64,000 nt of DNA from Endobacter medicaginis. GTDB taxonomy: Bacteria > Pseudomonadota > Alphaproteobacteria > Acetobacterales > Acetobacteraceae. The position numbers and the translations under genes were made by a program. Below the pieces are notes generated by a model. The model was not told the origin of the DNA and ran no database searches. It was given only the letters and a program-made list of their open reading frames with translations. Of the stretch, positions 33,917-42,217 are shown in pieces; position 1 is the stretch's first letter, and each line of letters starts with the position of its first letter. The stretch is taken from positions 171,472 through 235,471 of the forward strand of contig NZ_JACHXV010000002.1 in the NCBI RefSeq assembly GCF_014192375.1, in the 5' to 3' direction.

Positions 33917-34704
33917 GCCACCACGCGATGACCGACGAGAACGACGCGCCCGCGCGGGCGGCGCTTCACGAATACGAGCCGGAAGCCGGCCTGCGCGCGC
34001 ACAATGTCTGCAAGACCTACAAGCGTCGCGCCGTGGTCAACGACGTCTCGATCGGCGTGCGCCGCGGCGAGGCGGTCGGCCTGCTCGGCCCGAACGGAGC
34101 CGGCAAGACCACCACCTTCTACATGATCGTCGGTCTGGTCCGTCCCGACACCGGCTCGATCACCCTCAACGGTGCGGACATCACCGACCTGCCGATGTAT
34201 CGCCGCGCCCGCATGGGCGTGGGCTACCTGCCGCAGGAGGCGTCGATCTTCCGCGGTCTCAACGTCGAGCAGAACATCATGGCGGCGCTGGAGGTGGTCG
34301 AACCCGACGCCGATACCCGCGAGGCGATGCTCGACGAGCTGCTCGGCGAGTTCGGCATCTCGCATCTGCGCCGCTCGCCCTCGCTCGCCCTTTCGGGTGG
34401 CGAACGCCGCCGCCTCGAGATCGCCCGCGCGCTGGCCAGCCAGCCGCATTACGTGCTGCTCGACGAGCCGCTGGCCGGCATCGACCCGATCGCGGTCGGC
34501 GAGATCCGCGACCTCGTCAGCCACCTCAAGGACCGCGGCATCGGCGTGCTGATCACCGACCACAACGTGCGCGAGACGCTGGAGATCATCGACCGCGCCT
34601 ACATCCTGCATGGCGGCCAGGTGCTGATGGAAGGCACCCCCGACGCGGTGGTCGCCAACGAGGATGTCCGACGGGTGTATCTGGGCGAGAACTTCTCGCT
34701 GTAA
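33913..34704 (+). CDS. lptB: LPS export ABC transporter ATPase LptB
   Basis: A 263-residue ABC ATPase. Walker A is GPNGAGKTT, the Q-loop is YLPQEASIF, the signature is LSGGERRR, Walker B is YVLLDEP and the switch His is in ITDHNVRET; the last two blocks are typical of LptB. It powers LptFG extraction of LPS. The GTG at 33913 overlaps the lptA stop and has AAGGGG upstream; an ATG at 33928 is the alternative and lacks a clear ribosome site. lptF and lptG are not in this window. Confidence 0.95.
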   Translation: MSHHAMTDENDAPARAALHEYEPEAGLRAHNVCKTYKRRAVVNDVSIGVRRGEAVGLLGPNGAGKTTTFYMIVGLVRPDTGSITLNGADITDLPMYRRARMGVGYLPQEASIFRGLNVEQNIMAALEVVEPDADTREAMLDELLGEFGISHLRRSPSLALSGGERRRLEIARALASQPHYVLLDEPLAGIDPIAVGEIRDLVSHLKDRGIGVLITDHNVRETLEIIDRAYILHGGQVLMEGTPDAVVANEDVRRVYLGENFSL

Positions 34705-34773
34705 TCGCCCGTTGACGCCGGGCAGTGGCGACCGGAACCTGAGCGTTCTCGCAACGTAACGGGAGTTCCGCTC

Positions 34774-35850
34774 ATGCGGCCACGCCGCGTCCTCGCCTGT
34801 CTCGCAGCGCTCATCGGTGGCTGTCTTGCCGCGAGGGCGGCGCCCGCACCCTCGCTGGTCATTCTCGACAACGACTTCAACGGACCCGGCGGGACCAACA
34901 TCCAGTCGGTGATCCCGCTGCTCGCCTCGCCTTCGGTCAAGGTGCTCGGCTTCACCGTGGTCACCGGCGATGGCTGGGAAAACGCGTCGTCGGCGCATCT
35001 GCGGCGGCTGCTGGAACTGATCGGGCACACCGACGTGCCGGTGCATGACGGGGCGGTCTATCCGCTGCTCAATTCTCCTGCGCGGGTGCGCGCGCATCAG
35101 ATCCTCTATGGGGAGATGCCCTGGAAGGGTGCGTGGGGACGGCATGGGCCGATCACCGATGCGGCCATGGTGCAGCCGCCGGTGGGCGCGATGGCGGATG
35201 GCACGCCGACATTCGCCGCCGATCCGGAGCCGGCGGCGATGTTTCTGATCCGCATGGTGCATGCGCACCCGCATCAGGTGACGATCCTGGCCGCCGGGCC
35301 ATTGACCAACCTCGCGCTTGCCGCGCGCATCGATCCCGAGTTCGCCTCGCTGGCGAAGGACTTCGTGATGGTGGGCGGTCTGGTGGACAGCAACCTCGTC
35401 TCGGTCAACGGCAACCCGTCGTTTTCCGACGACTTCAACATGGTCTTCGATCCGGAGGCAGCGCATATCGTGCTGACCCAGAACTGGCCGAAGATCACTG
35501 TCATCGCCGGTGTCTCCGGCCATGTGATGCTGAGCAGGGACGATGTCGCCGCCATCGCCACCGCACACCCCTCGCCGCTGACCACCTACATGGCGCGCTT
35601 CTATGACCCGATGCCGCTATGGGACGAGATGGCGGCCGCGATCGTCGCCGACCCGACCCTGATCACCAAGACGCAGTCGCTCTACATGGACGTCAGCACC
35701 ACCGAAGGCATGTTCTATGGCCGCACCAGACTGTGGCAGAAGGACTATGCCCCGCGCGACGCCGGCGTCCGCGCGGTGGACTACGTGGAGGGTGTGGACG
35801 ATGCGCGGTTCGCCCGGGCCTTCCGCGATGCGGTTGCCGCCCTGAAATAG
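34774..35850 (+). CDS. Secreted nucleoside hydrolase-like protein
   Basis: A 358-residue protein with a signal peptide (LACLAALIGGCLAARAAPA) and an inosine-uridine nucleoside hydrolase fold. ILAAGPLTNLALAARIDP, VMVGG, DDFNMVFDPEAA and PLWDEMAAA match the family. The N-terminal metal motif reads DNDFNGPGG instead of DTDPGxDD, so the paired Asp after the first two is missing, and activity on nucleosides is uncertain. It interrupts the usual lptB-rpoN adjacency, with its own ribosome site (GGGAG). It would act in the periplasm. Confidence 0.84.
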   Translation: MRPRRVLACLAALIGGCLAARAAPAPSLVILDNDFNGPGGTNIQSVIPLLASPSVKVLGFTVVTGDGWENASSAHLRRLLELIGHTDVPVHDGAVYPLLNSPARVRAHQILYGEMPWKGAWGRHGPITDAAMVQPPVGAMADGTPTFAADPEPAAMFLIRMVHAHPHQVTILAAGPLTNLALAARIDPEFASLAKDFVMVGGLVDSNLVSVNGNPSFSDDFNMVFDPEAAHIVLTQNWPKITVIAGVSGHVMLSRDDVAAIATAHPSPLTTYMARFYDPMPLWDEMAAAIVADPTLITKTQSLYMDVSTTEGMFYGRTRLWQKDYAPRDAGVRAVDYVEGVDDARFARAFRDAVAALK

Positions 35851-35894
35851 CCGGGCTGGCAGCACGCCCGCTTCGCGGCGATACTGGCGCACCG

Positions 35895-37415
35895 ATGTCG
35901 ATCGCACCCAGGCTCGAGTTCCGGCAGACCCAGAACCTCGTCATGACGCCGCAACTGCGTCAGGCGATCAAGCTGCTGCAATACTCGCATCTGGAGGTCG
36001 CCGCCTTCGTCGAGGAGGCGCTGGAAAGCAACCCGCTGCTCGACCGCGACGAGCGCGACGACGAGGGCGGTTTCGAGGCCGAACTTCCTGGGACGGAACG
36101 CGATCGCGCCACCGCCGCCGGGAGCGGGGACATCGCCACCCAGGTGGAGTCCGGCGCCCTGCCCGAACGCAACGCCGCCCCGCTGGACGGGTCGGAGGTC
36201 GATTTCTTCGGCGAGACCGCGCCCGGCGAGGCGATGAGCGACGGCTATGGCGGCGCCGGCGGCGAGACCGCGTTTTCCGGCCCGGCCGGCGCGGCCCCCG
36301 AGGAGGACTGGATCGACAGTCTCGCCGAAAGCCGCCCGCCACTGCGCGAGCATCTCGCCGCCCAGCTCCGGCTTAACATCCACGACCGGGTGGAACGGCT
36401 GATCGGCGCGCAGATCATCGCCCAGCTCGAGCCGTCGGGGCGGGTGAGCGTGACGGATGAGGAGTTCGCGACCGCCCTTGGCACCCCGCTCGCGCAGGTG
36501 GCGGCGGTGCGTGCGAAGCTGATGCGTTTCGACCCGGTCGGCGTGCTGGCCCCCGACCTGCGCACCTGCCTCGCGGTGCAGCTTGCAGAGCGCCGCCGGC
36601 TCGACCCGGCGATGTCGACCCTGCTCGACCATCTCGACCTGCTGGCCGCGCGCGACATGCGCCGACTGATGGGTCTATGCGGGGTGGATGCGGAGGATCT
36701 GGCAGACATGCTGGCCGAGATCCGCCGCCTCGATCCCAAGCCCGGCGCGGACTGGTCGGACGCGCCGGCGCAGGTCGTGCAGGCGGATGTGCTGATGCGG
36801 CGACTGCCGGACGGCTCGCTGGTGGTGGAGATGAACCCGGACACGCTGCCACGCCTGCTGGTGCGCGAGGGCTGGTATGCGCAGATCGCGGTCCGCGCCA
36901 CCCGGGAGCAGAGGGCCTTTCTCGCCGACCAGCTCGCCCAGGCGCAATGGCTGGTGCGTTCGCTCGCCCAGCGCAGCCAGACCGTACTCAAGGTCGCCGC
37001 CGAGATCATGCGCCGTCAGGAAGCGTTCCTCGCCCACGGCATCTCGCGGCTGCGCCCGCTCATCCTGCGCGACATCGCCGAGGAAGTGGAGCTGCACGAG
37101 AGCACCGTCAGCCGGGTCACATCGGGCAAATACATCGCCACCCCACGCGGCCTGTTCGAGTTGAAGTTCTTCTTCACCACCGCGATCGCCGCGACCGGGG
37201 ACGGCGAAAGCCACTCCGCGGCCTCCGTGCGCGAGCGTATCCGCACGCTGGTGGATGGTGAGCCTCCTGACGACATCCTGTCCGACGACGCGATCGTGGA
37301 GATTTTGCGCAAGGAGGGCGTGGACATCGCGCGCAGAACCGTGGCCAAATACCGTGACGCGTTGCGCATCCCCAGTTCGGTGCAGCGCAGGCGGATCAAG
37401 GCCCTCGTTTCCTAG
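35895..37415 (+). CDS. rpoN: RNA polymerase sigma-54 factor
   Basis: A 506-residue RpoN. Region I (LEFRQTQNLVMTPQLRQAIKLLQYS) binds the enhancer-activated ATPases. An acidic low-complexity region II follows, then the core-binding region, the HTH (EEVELHESTVSRVTSGKYI) and the RpoN box ARRTVAKYRD at about 479-488, which reads the -24 element. The ATG at 35895 fits family starts. The downstream neighbour is hpf, as in most proteobacteria; upstream the usual lptB is displaced by the nucleoside hydrolase gene. Confidence 0.96.
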   Translation: MSIAPRLEFRQTQNLVMTPQLRQAIKLLQYSHLEVAAFVEEALESNPLLDRDERDDEGGFEAELPGTERDRATAAGSGDIATQVESGALPERNAAPLDGSEVDFFGETAPGEAMSDGYGGAGGETAFSGPAGAAPEEDWIDSLAESRPPLREHLAAQLRLNIHDRVERLIGAQIIAQLEPSGRVSVTDEEFATALGTPLAQVAAVRAKLMRFDPVGVLAPDLRTCLAVQLAERRRLDPAMSTLLDHLDLLAARDMRRLMGLCGVDAEDLADMLAEIRRLDPKPGADWSDAPAQVVQADVLMRRLPDGSLVVEMNPDTLPRLLVREGWYAQIAVRATREQRAFLADQLAQAQWLVRSLAQRSQTVLKVAAEIMRRQEAFLAHGISRLRPLILRDIAEEVELHESTVSRVTSGKYIATPRGLFELKFFFTTAIAATGDGESHSAASVRERIRTLVDGEPPDDILSDDAIVEILRKEGVDIARRTVAKYRDALRIPSSVQRRRIKALVS

Positions 37416-37529
37416 GCGTCTCCTAGGCGCGTCGTGATCCCGCCGCCCGGCGTCAGTGTTCGCGGCATTCCCGTCCGGGTGACGGATCAGGCGCACTCCA
37501 CGAGGTCCGATCGGACAGGAGTGTCGAAG

Positions 37530-38138
37530 ATGCAGATTACAGTCGCCGGCAAGCAGCTCGACCTGAGCGAGGCCCTGCGCGAGCGCGTCCAGCGTCATCT
37601 CAACCAGATCGCCGACAAGTATTTCGATCATGCCATCGAGGCCAACGTGACGTTCTCGAGGGCGCGCAGCTTCTTCACCTGCGACATCAACGTGCATGCC
37701 GGGCGTGGCCTGCTGATGCGTGGCGAGGGCGAGGCCTCGGATGCGCACGGCGCCTTCGATGACGCCGCCGAGCACATCGCCAAACGCCTGCGCCGCTATC
37801 GCCGCCGGGTCAGCGACCATGCCCGCGACCTCGCCCGCGAGCGCCGTCCGGAAATCGGCCGCCAGTACGTCCTCCAGCAGGACGAACCCGCCGCCGCACC
37901 CGACCTGCCCGCCTCGAGCACCGGGCTGAACGGCAGTACCGGTCCGTTCGCCACAGTGATCGCCGAGATGCCGGCCGAAATCGCCACGCTCACCGTCAGC
38001 GAGGCGGTGATGCGCATGGACCTGACCGCCCAGTCGGTGCTGATGTTCCGCAACAGCTCGAGCACCGAAATCAACGTCGTCTACCGCCGCGGCGACGGTC
38101 ACATCGGCTGGATCGACCCCGGCGCCACCCTCAACTAG
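37530..38138 (+). CDS. hpf: Long-form ribosome hibernation promoting factor
   Basis: A 202-residue long Hpf. The N-terminal RaiA/YfiA domain (MQITVAGKQLDLSEALRERV to about residue 100) occludes the ribosomal A and P sites. The C-terminal domain (VSEAVMRMDLTAQSVLMFRNSS, DGHIGWIDP) drives 100S dimer formation in long-form bacteria. The ATG at 37530 follows AGGAG by eight bases; the open frame extends further upstream without support. A linker rich in A and P joins the domains. Confidence 0.93.
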   Translation: MQITVAGKQLDLSEALRERVQRHLNQIADKYFDHAIEANVTFSRARSFFTCDINVHAGRGLLMRGEGEASDAHGAFDDAAEHIAKRLRRYRRRVSDHARDLARERRPEIGRQYVLQQDEPAAAPDLPASSTGLNGSTGPFATVIAEMPAEIATLTVSEAVMRMDLTAQSVLMFRNSSSTEINVVYRRGDGHIGWIDPGATLN

Positions 38139-38244
38139 GGTCGTCGCGCGCTGGCGGCCATCCCACGGCGCTGACGCGACGCCGCTGACCTACCAGCACA
38201 CGACGACGCTTCATCGGGCCAAACCCGGAAGGCACGAGGCTCCG

Positions 38245-38373
38245 TTCAGGGCTGTGTCCGAAGTGGTGAGATGGCGTGTCTCGCCGAGCATCCGAGCGGA
38301 GCGGCCCGGGGGGCCGTGAGCACCGAAGCACAGGCGAGACGCGTCAGATCGCCGCTTCGGACGCAGCCCTGAA
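38245..38373. repeat. Palindromic intergenic repeat, copy D (diverged)
   Basis: This copy is 129 bp, in reverse orientation relative to copies A and B. The arms TTCAGGGCTGTGTCCGAAG (38245-38263) and its complement at 38355-38373 match at 18 of 19, the exception being G-U compatible. The core keeps the GTGCTCACGGCC...GGCCGCTCCGCT segment on the minus strand. The inner stem GTCTCGCC/GGCGAGAC differs in sequence from the other copies but pairs perfectly. It lies between convergent hpf and the DUF1150 gene. The preceding 106 bases (38139-38244) hold nothing I recognise. Confidence 0.8.
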
Positions 38374-38380
38374 TGGAGGA

Positions 38381-38608
38381 TCAGTGGACGCGGGCGGGGA
38401 CCATCTCATTCTCCTGGATCGCGGCAATCGCCAGATCCTCGGTTTCGGCGAGCGCCATCGGGGTGCCGTCCGCGGCGTGGATGGCGAACGCCGCCTCGCC
38501 CTCGACATGCACCGACTTGACGTAGGCGAGCTGAGAGACGCCCAACCCCTGCAACTCGTGCGGAGTGAGGTGGCGCACGTCGATCACCGTCTGGTTGCGC
38601 AGCCCCAT
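38381..38608 (-). CDS. DUF1150 family protein
   Basis: A 75-residue alphaproteobacterial protein of the DUF1150 family, recognised from LTPHELQGLGVSQLAYVKSV and the compact domain ending LAIAAIQENEMVPARVH. Its function is not established. It typically sits downstream of a small heat-shock protein gene, as here. The ATG overlaps the hsp20 stop (TGATG) and GGAGGGG precedes it inside hsp20; a GTG one codon earlier is possible. It is probably part of the heat-shock transcript. Confidence 0.87.
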   Translation of the reverse strand: MGLRNQTVIDVRHLTPHELQGLGVSQLAYVKSVHVEGEAAFAIHAADGTPMALAETEDLAIAAIQENEMVPARVH

Positions 38609-39123
38609 CACTTCCCCTCCTCCAACGTGCCGAGCTCGACCACGCCTGCCTCGGCAGGCGTCGAGTGTACCACCAGGCCGCGCGTGCGCCGCGCCGGCGG
38701 CGTCGCCAGCGGGCGCTGGCCGATCTCGATATGCTTGACCCTCACCTCCGGCTGCGGACGGTGCAGGTCGATATGCAGCAGCCCGCTGTCGAGCCAGGCA
38801 TGGCCGACCTCGATGTTCTCCGCCAGCACGAAGGCCCGCTGGAACTGCCGTGCGGCGATGCCGCGATGCAGGAACACCCGTCCGGAAGCGGCATCGTCGC
38901 TCTGACGGCCGCGGATCACGAGCTGGTTGTCCTCCTGCGTGATCTGCAGCTCGGTCATCGAGAAACCGGCCACCGCGAGGGTGATCCGCAACCCGGTCGC
39001 GCTGAGTTGCTCGATATTGTAGGGTGGATAGCCGTCACCGGCGCTCTTGGACGCTCGTTCGATCATCTGCTCGAGATGGTCGAAGCCCAGAAACAGCGGC
39101 GACGTGAACAGTCGCGTCGACAT
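38608..39123 (-). CDS. Hsp20/alpha-crystallin small heat-shock protein (IbpA-like)
   Basis: A 171-residue small heat-shock chaperone. The N-terminus STRLFTSPLFLGFDHLEQMIERA and PPYNIEQLSATGLRITLAVAGF are typical of alphaproteobacterial IbpA/HspA proteins. The alpha-crystallin domain runs to about residue 145 (QLVIRGRQ, RVFLHRGIAARQFQRAFVLAENIEV, LLHIDLHRP). It holds unfolding proteins for DnaK/ClpB. The ATG at 39123 has GGAGGGAAG immediately before it. A sigma-32-like promoter lies about 70 bases upstream. Confidence 0.93.
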   Translation of the reverse strand: MSTRLFTSPLFLGFDHLEQMIERASKSAGDGYPPYNIEQLSATGLRITLAVAGFSMTELQITQEDNQLVIRGRQSDDAASGRVFLHRGIAARQFQRAFVLAENIEVGHAWLDSGLLHIDLHRPQPEVRVKHIEIGQRPLATPPARRTRGLVVHSTPAEAGVVELGTLEEGK

Positions 39124-39190
39124 CTTCCCTCCATGCCTCCCCATCATCGAGCGAGACCGAACGGAACCCGAAACGGCATTCCGACCCCTC

Positions 39191-39221
39191 CTATATGGGC
39201 AGAATGACACGCCGCGGCAAG
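39191..39221 (-). promoter_or_regulatory. Heat-shock (sigma-32/RpoH-type) promoter for hsp20
   Basis: On the minus strand CTTGCC (39216-39221) is followed after a gap of 16 bases by CCCATATAG (39191-39199). This matches the RpoH pattern CTTG(AAA)-N(13-17)-CCCCATNT closely, including the whole -10. Transcription would start near 39184, leaving a 5' leader of about 60 bases. I see no convincing ROSE thermometer in that leader. Confidence 0.75.
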
Positions 39222-39264
39222 GCTCGGGCTTGCGCGCAGGACCGTTGTCGCTACATCACCGGGC

Positions 39265-39798
39265 ATGTCCGAAACCGAACCGACCGACGCCGAGCTGCTG
39301 GAAATCCTGATCGCGCCGCACCCCACCCTGCGTGCCAGGGCCCGTTCCGTCGCCCCGGGCGAGCTCGACGCCATCCGCGCCCTGCTGCCGGCGATGTATG
39401 CCACCATGTACAAGGCCCCCGGCATCGGCCTCGCCGCGCCGCAGATCGGCCAGTCCCGGCGCTTCGCCATCGTCGATGTGGCGGACGGCGACGAGCGCCG
39501 GCCCATCACGCTGATCAATCCCGAGATCGTCGCCCGGAGCGAGAGCCTCGCCGTCCACGAGGAAGGCTGCCTGTCGATCCCCGACATCTATGCCGAAATC
39601 ACGCGTCCCGAGCACGTCACCGTACGCTATCTCGACGAGCAGGGTGCTGCGCAGACCCTGTCGGCCGACGGGCTGCTCGGCGTGTGCCTCCAGCACGAGA
39701 TCGACCATCTGGACGGGGTGCTGTTCGTCGATCATCTCTCCGCGCTCAAGCGCAACATGCTGATGCGCAAGCTCGCCAAGAACCTCAAGGGGCGCTGA
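39265..39798 (+). CDS. def: Peptide deformylase
   Basis: A 177-residue deformylase that removes the N-formyl group from nascent proteins. All three motifs are present: GIGLAAPQIG at 53-62, EEGCLS with metal ligand C102, and HEIDH with ligands H144 and H148 and catalytic E145. Length is standard. The order def-fmt-truA is a conserved block, with fmt beginning four bases after the stop. Confidence 0.97.
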   Translation: MSETEPTDAELLEILIAPHPTLRARARSVAPGELDAIRALLPAMYATMYKAPGIGLAAPQIGQSRRFAIVDVADGDERRPITLINPEIVARSESLAVHEEGCLSIPDIYAEITRPEHVTVRYLDEQGAAQTLSADGLLGVCLQHEIDHLDGVLFVDHLSALKRNMLMRKLAKNLKGR

Positions 39799-39802
39799 GC
39801 CG

Positions 39803-40732
39803 GTGCGCCTCGCCTATCTCGGCACCCCGGACTTCGCCGTGCCGGCCCTGCGTGCGCTGCATGGGGCGGGGCACGAGATCGCCGCCGTCTACTGCCAGCC
39901 GCCGCGTCCGGCCGGCCGCGGCCAGACGGAGCGGCGCTGCCCGGTGCAGTGCGTCGCCGAGGAGTTGGGCCTCGCGGTGCGCACCCCTGAGCGCCTGCGC
40001 GGCGATGCGGACGTGCAGGCGGCGTTCGCCGAACTCGGGCTCGACGTCGCCGTGGTCGCCGCCTATGGCCAGATCCTGCCACGCGCGATGCTGGCCGCGC
40101 CCAGGCTCGGCTGTCTCAACATCCATGCCTCGCTGCTGCCGCGCTGGCGCGGCGCCTCGCCGATCGCGGCCGCGATCCGCGCCGGCGACGCCGAGAGCGG
40201 CGTGACGATCATGCAGATGGAGGCCGGGCTCGACACCGGCCCGATGCTGGCCGCCGAGACGGTGCCGATCACGCCGGCGACCACCGGCGCGATCCTGCAC
40301 GATCAGCTCGCCACCCTCTCCGCGCCGCTGATCCTGCGTGTGCTCGCCGATCCGCCGCCGCCGGTCGTCCAGCCGGCCGACGGCGTGACTTACGCGAAGC
40401 TGCTCAGGCGCGAGGACGGCATCATCGACTGGACAAACGACGCCGCCTCGATCCTGCGCCAGATCCGCGCCTACGATCCGTGGCCCGGCACCCAGACCCG
40501 GCTCGACGGCACCGTGCTCAAGATCGGCGATGCCGAAATCGCGCCCGTCGAGACCCTGCAGCCTGCCGGTACCGTGCTCGATGCCCGGCTGACCGTCGCC
40601 TGCGGCACGGATGCAGACGGGCGACCCACCGCCCTGCGTCTGCTGCGCCTGCAACGCCCGGGGCGGGCGATGATGCCGGCCGACGCCTATCAGCGCGGCC
40701 AGCCGATCGCTCCCCTCACCCGGCTCGGCTGA
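39803..40732 (+). CDS. fmt: Methionyl-tRNA formyltransferase
   Basis: A 309-residue enzyme that formylates initiator Met-tRNA with 10-formyl-THF. The catalytic region reads LGCLNIHASLLPRWRGASPI, containing the Asn and His, and ESGVTIMQMEAGLDTGPM, containing the Asp. The C-terminal tRNA-binding beta-barrel begins near residue 205. The start is GTG; the sequence MRLAYLGTPDFAVPALRAL is family-like from the first residue. Convention pairs it with def. Confidence 0.96.
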   Translation: MRLAYLGTPDFAVPALRALHGAGHEIAAVYCQPPRPAGRGQTERRCPVQCVAEELGLAVRTPERLRGDADVQAAFAELGLDVAVVAAYGQILPRAMLAAPRLGCLNIHASLLPRWRGASPIAAAIRAGDAESGVTIMQMEAGLDTGPMLAAETVPITPATTGAILHDQLATLSAPLILRVLADPPPPVVQPADGVTYAKLLRREDGIIDWTNDAASILRQIRAYDPWPGTQTRLDGTVLKIGDAEIAPVETLQPAGTVLDARLTVACGTDADGRPTALRLLRLQRPGRAMMPADAYQRGQPIAPLTRLG

Positions 40733-40734
40733 AC

Positions 40735-41562
40735 ATGGACCCCCTCGATGCGCCCACCCACCGGCTGTGGGCGCTGCGGATCGAATATGACGGCCGCCCG
40801 TTCATCGGCTGGCAGCGCCAGAGCCCGCGTGGCGAGCGACGCGACGCGGCGGGAGGCGACGGTGGAAAGCCGTCGGTACAGGAGGTGCTGGAAGCCGCCG
40901 CCGCTTGTCTCGACGGTGGTGTCCCGCCCGCGTCGACGGTCGCCGGACGCACCGATTCCGGCGTCCACGCCACCGGCCAGGTCGTCCATCTCGCCCTGCC
41001 GGCGCAGTTCTCGGCCCATGCCGTGCGCGAGGCGCTGAATTTCCACCTCAAGCCGCATCCGGTGGTGGTGCTGGACGCCGCCCTGGCGCCCGATGGCTTC
41101 AACGCCCGGTTCTCGGCCACCGGCCGGCGCTATCGCTACACCATCCTCAATCGCCGCCCGCGTCCCGCTCTGGAGGAGGGCCGGGTGTGGCACGTGCGCC
41201 ATCCGCTCGATGCGGATGCCATGGCACAGGCCGCGTCGCTGCTGCTCGGCCGGCATGATTTTTCCACCTTCCGCGCTGCCTCCTGCCAGGCCAGCTCACC
41301 CGTCCGCACGCTGGACCGCCTCGCGGTGACCCGCACCGGCGAGCACCTGACGATCGAGGCCGCGGCGCGGTCTTTCCTGCACCATCAGGTCCGCAACATG
41401 GTCGGCTCGCTGTCGTTTGTCGGACTGGGGCGCTGGTCGGTGGCCGAGTTCGCCCGTGCCTTCGCCGCCGCCGACCGCCGCGCCGGCGGCCCCACCGCCC
41501 CGCCGGACGGGCTGGTGCTGACCGGCGTCGCCTACGATCCGGATCCGTTCGCCGGCCGGTAG
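40735..41562 (+). CDS. truA: tRNA pseudouridine(38-40) synthase
   Basis: A 275-residue TruA that modifies the anticodon arm at positions 38-40. The nucleophile is D74 in AGRTDSGVHA; FNARFSATGRRYRY and FLHHQVRNMVG are also diagnostic. A short polar insert (about residues 30-46: SPRGERRDAAGGDGGKP) lies where most homologues go straight from GWQRQ to SVQ. The ATG begins two bases after the fmt stop. Confidence 0.95.
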   Translation: MDPLDAPTHRLWALRIEYDGRPFIGWQRQSPRGERRDAAGGDGGKPSVQEVLEAAAACLDGGVPPASTVAGRTDSGVHATGQVVHLALPAQFSAHAVREALNFHLKPHPVVVLDAALAPDGFNARFSATGRRYRYTILNRRPRPALEEGRVWHVRHPLDADAMAQAASLLLGRHDFSTFRAASCQASSPVRTLDRLAVTRTGEHLTIEAAARSFLHHQVRNMVGSLSFVGLGRWSVAEFARAFAAADRRAGGPTAPPDGLVLTGVAYDPDPFAGR

Positions 41563-41642
41563 CGCTCCATCAGCCCCCCTCGGAGCCGCACAGCCGCAAT
41601 CGTGACGTCAACAGCTCTCCGGCGGCTGGCTTACGTCGCCGG

Positions 41643-42212
41643 CTAGGTCGCGAGACTCTCGGCCGCCGCTTGGCAGATCACGCCGATGGCGATATCGGCC
41701 AGCATTAGCCACACCGCCGGCCAGGTCATCGCGGCGGTGTCGCCCAGACCGAGCCGGATCGCCCGCCAGTCCAGCCACATCGCCCACCCCCAGACCACCA
41801 GCATCACCCACAGCCGGAGCCAGCCCGGGCAGGAGGGGATCAGTCCGGGCAGCAGCGCCGGCAGCAGCAGTGCGATCTGAACCACATTGCACCAGTTCCA
41901 GACCGTGATCATGCGGGCCCAGCCCGCCGCCAGCCGGGCGCGCCGCAGCACGACCTCGCTGAACGCGGCAAAACCCAGCCAGGCGACCAGATCGGCGAGC
42001 AGCATGCGCCCGATCGTGTCGGCACCGTCGCCGCCGAGCAGCGCGGAGAGCGCGATCAGGGGCATCGCACAGCCCAGGGCAAGAAAGCTCAGCCGCGCCC
42101 GGCGCCCCAGATCCCCCTGGTCGAGGCGCGCCGCCCACCGGCGCGGACGGTCGACCGCCAGCGCGAGCGAGGCACGCAGCGGATCGCCGAAGGCCACACG
42201 CACGCGCGACAT
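41643..42212 (-). CDS. Multi-pass membrane protein of unknown function (pair member 2)
   Basis: A 189-residue protein with four or five hydrophobic helices. After a basic amphipathic start (RVAFGDPLRASLALAVDRPRRW) come helices near 45-60, 70-90, 105-125, 130-148 and 160-180. I do not recognise the family; YIP1-like proteins have a similar shape. It resembles the preceding gene in the spacing of W..WCN and the WxxWxxW...RxGL segment, suggesting old duplication. The start is the ATG at 42212, five bases after the neighbour's stop; there is no strong ribosome site. Confidence 0.68.
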   Translation of the reverse strand: MSRVRVAFGDPLRASLALAVDRPRRWAARLDQGDLGRRARLSFLALGCAMPLIALSALLGGDGADTIGRMLLADLVAWLGFAAFSEVVLRRARLAAGWARMITVWNWCNVVQIALLLPALLPGLIPSCPGWLRLWVMLVVWGWAMWLDWRAIRLGLGDTAAMTWPAVWLMLADIAIGVICQAAAESLAT

Positions 42213-42217
42213 CCGGA

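Noticed and set aside
39124..39184. ROSE-type RNA thermometer in the hsp20 leader
   Set aside because: No clear anti-ribosome-site segment of the ROSE type pairs with GGAGGGAAG; the sigma-32-like promoter suffices.
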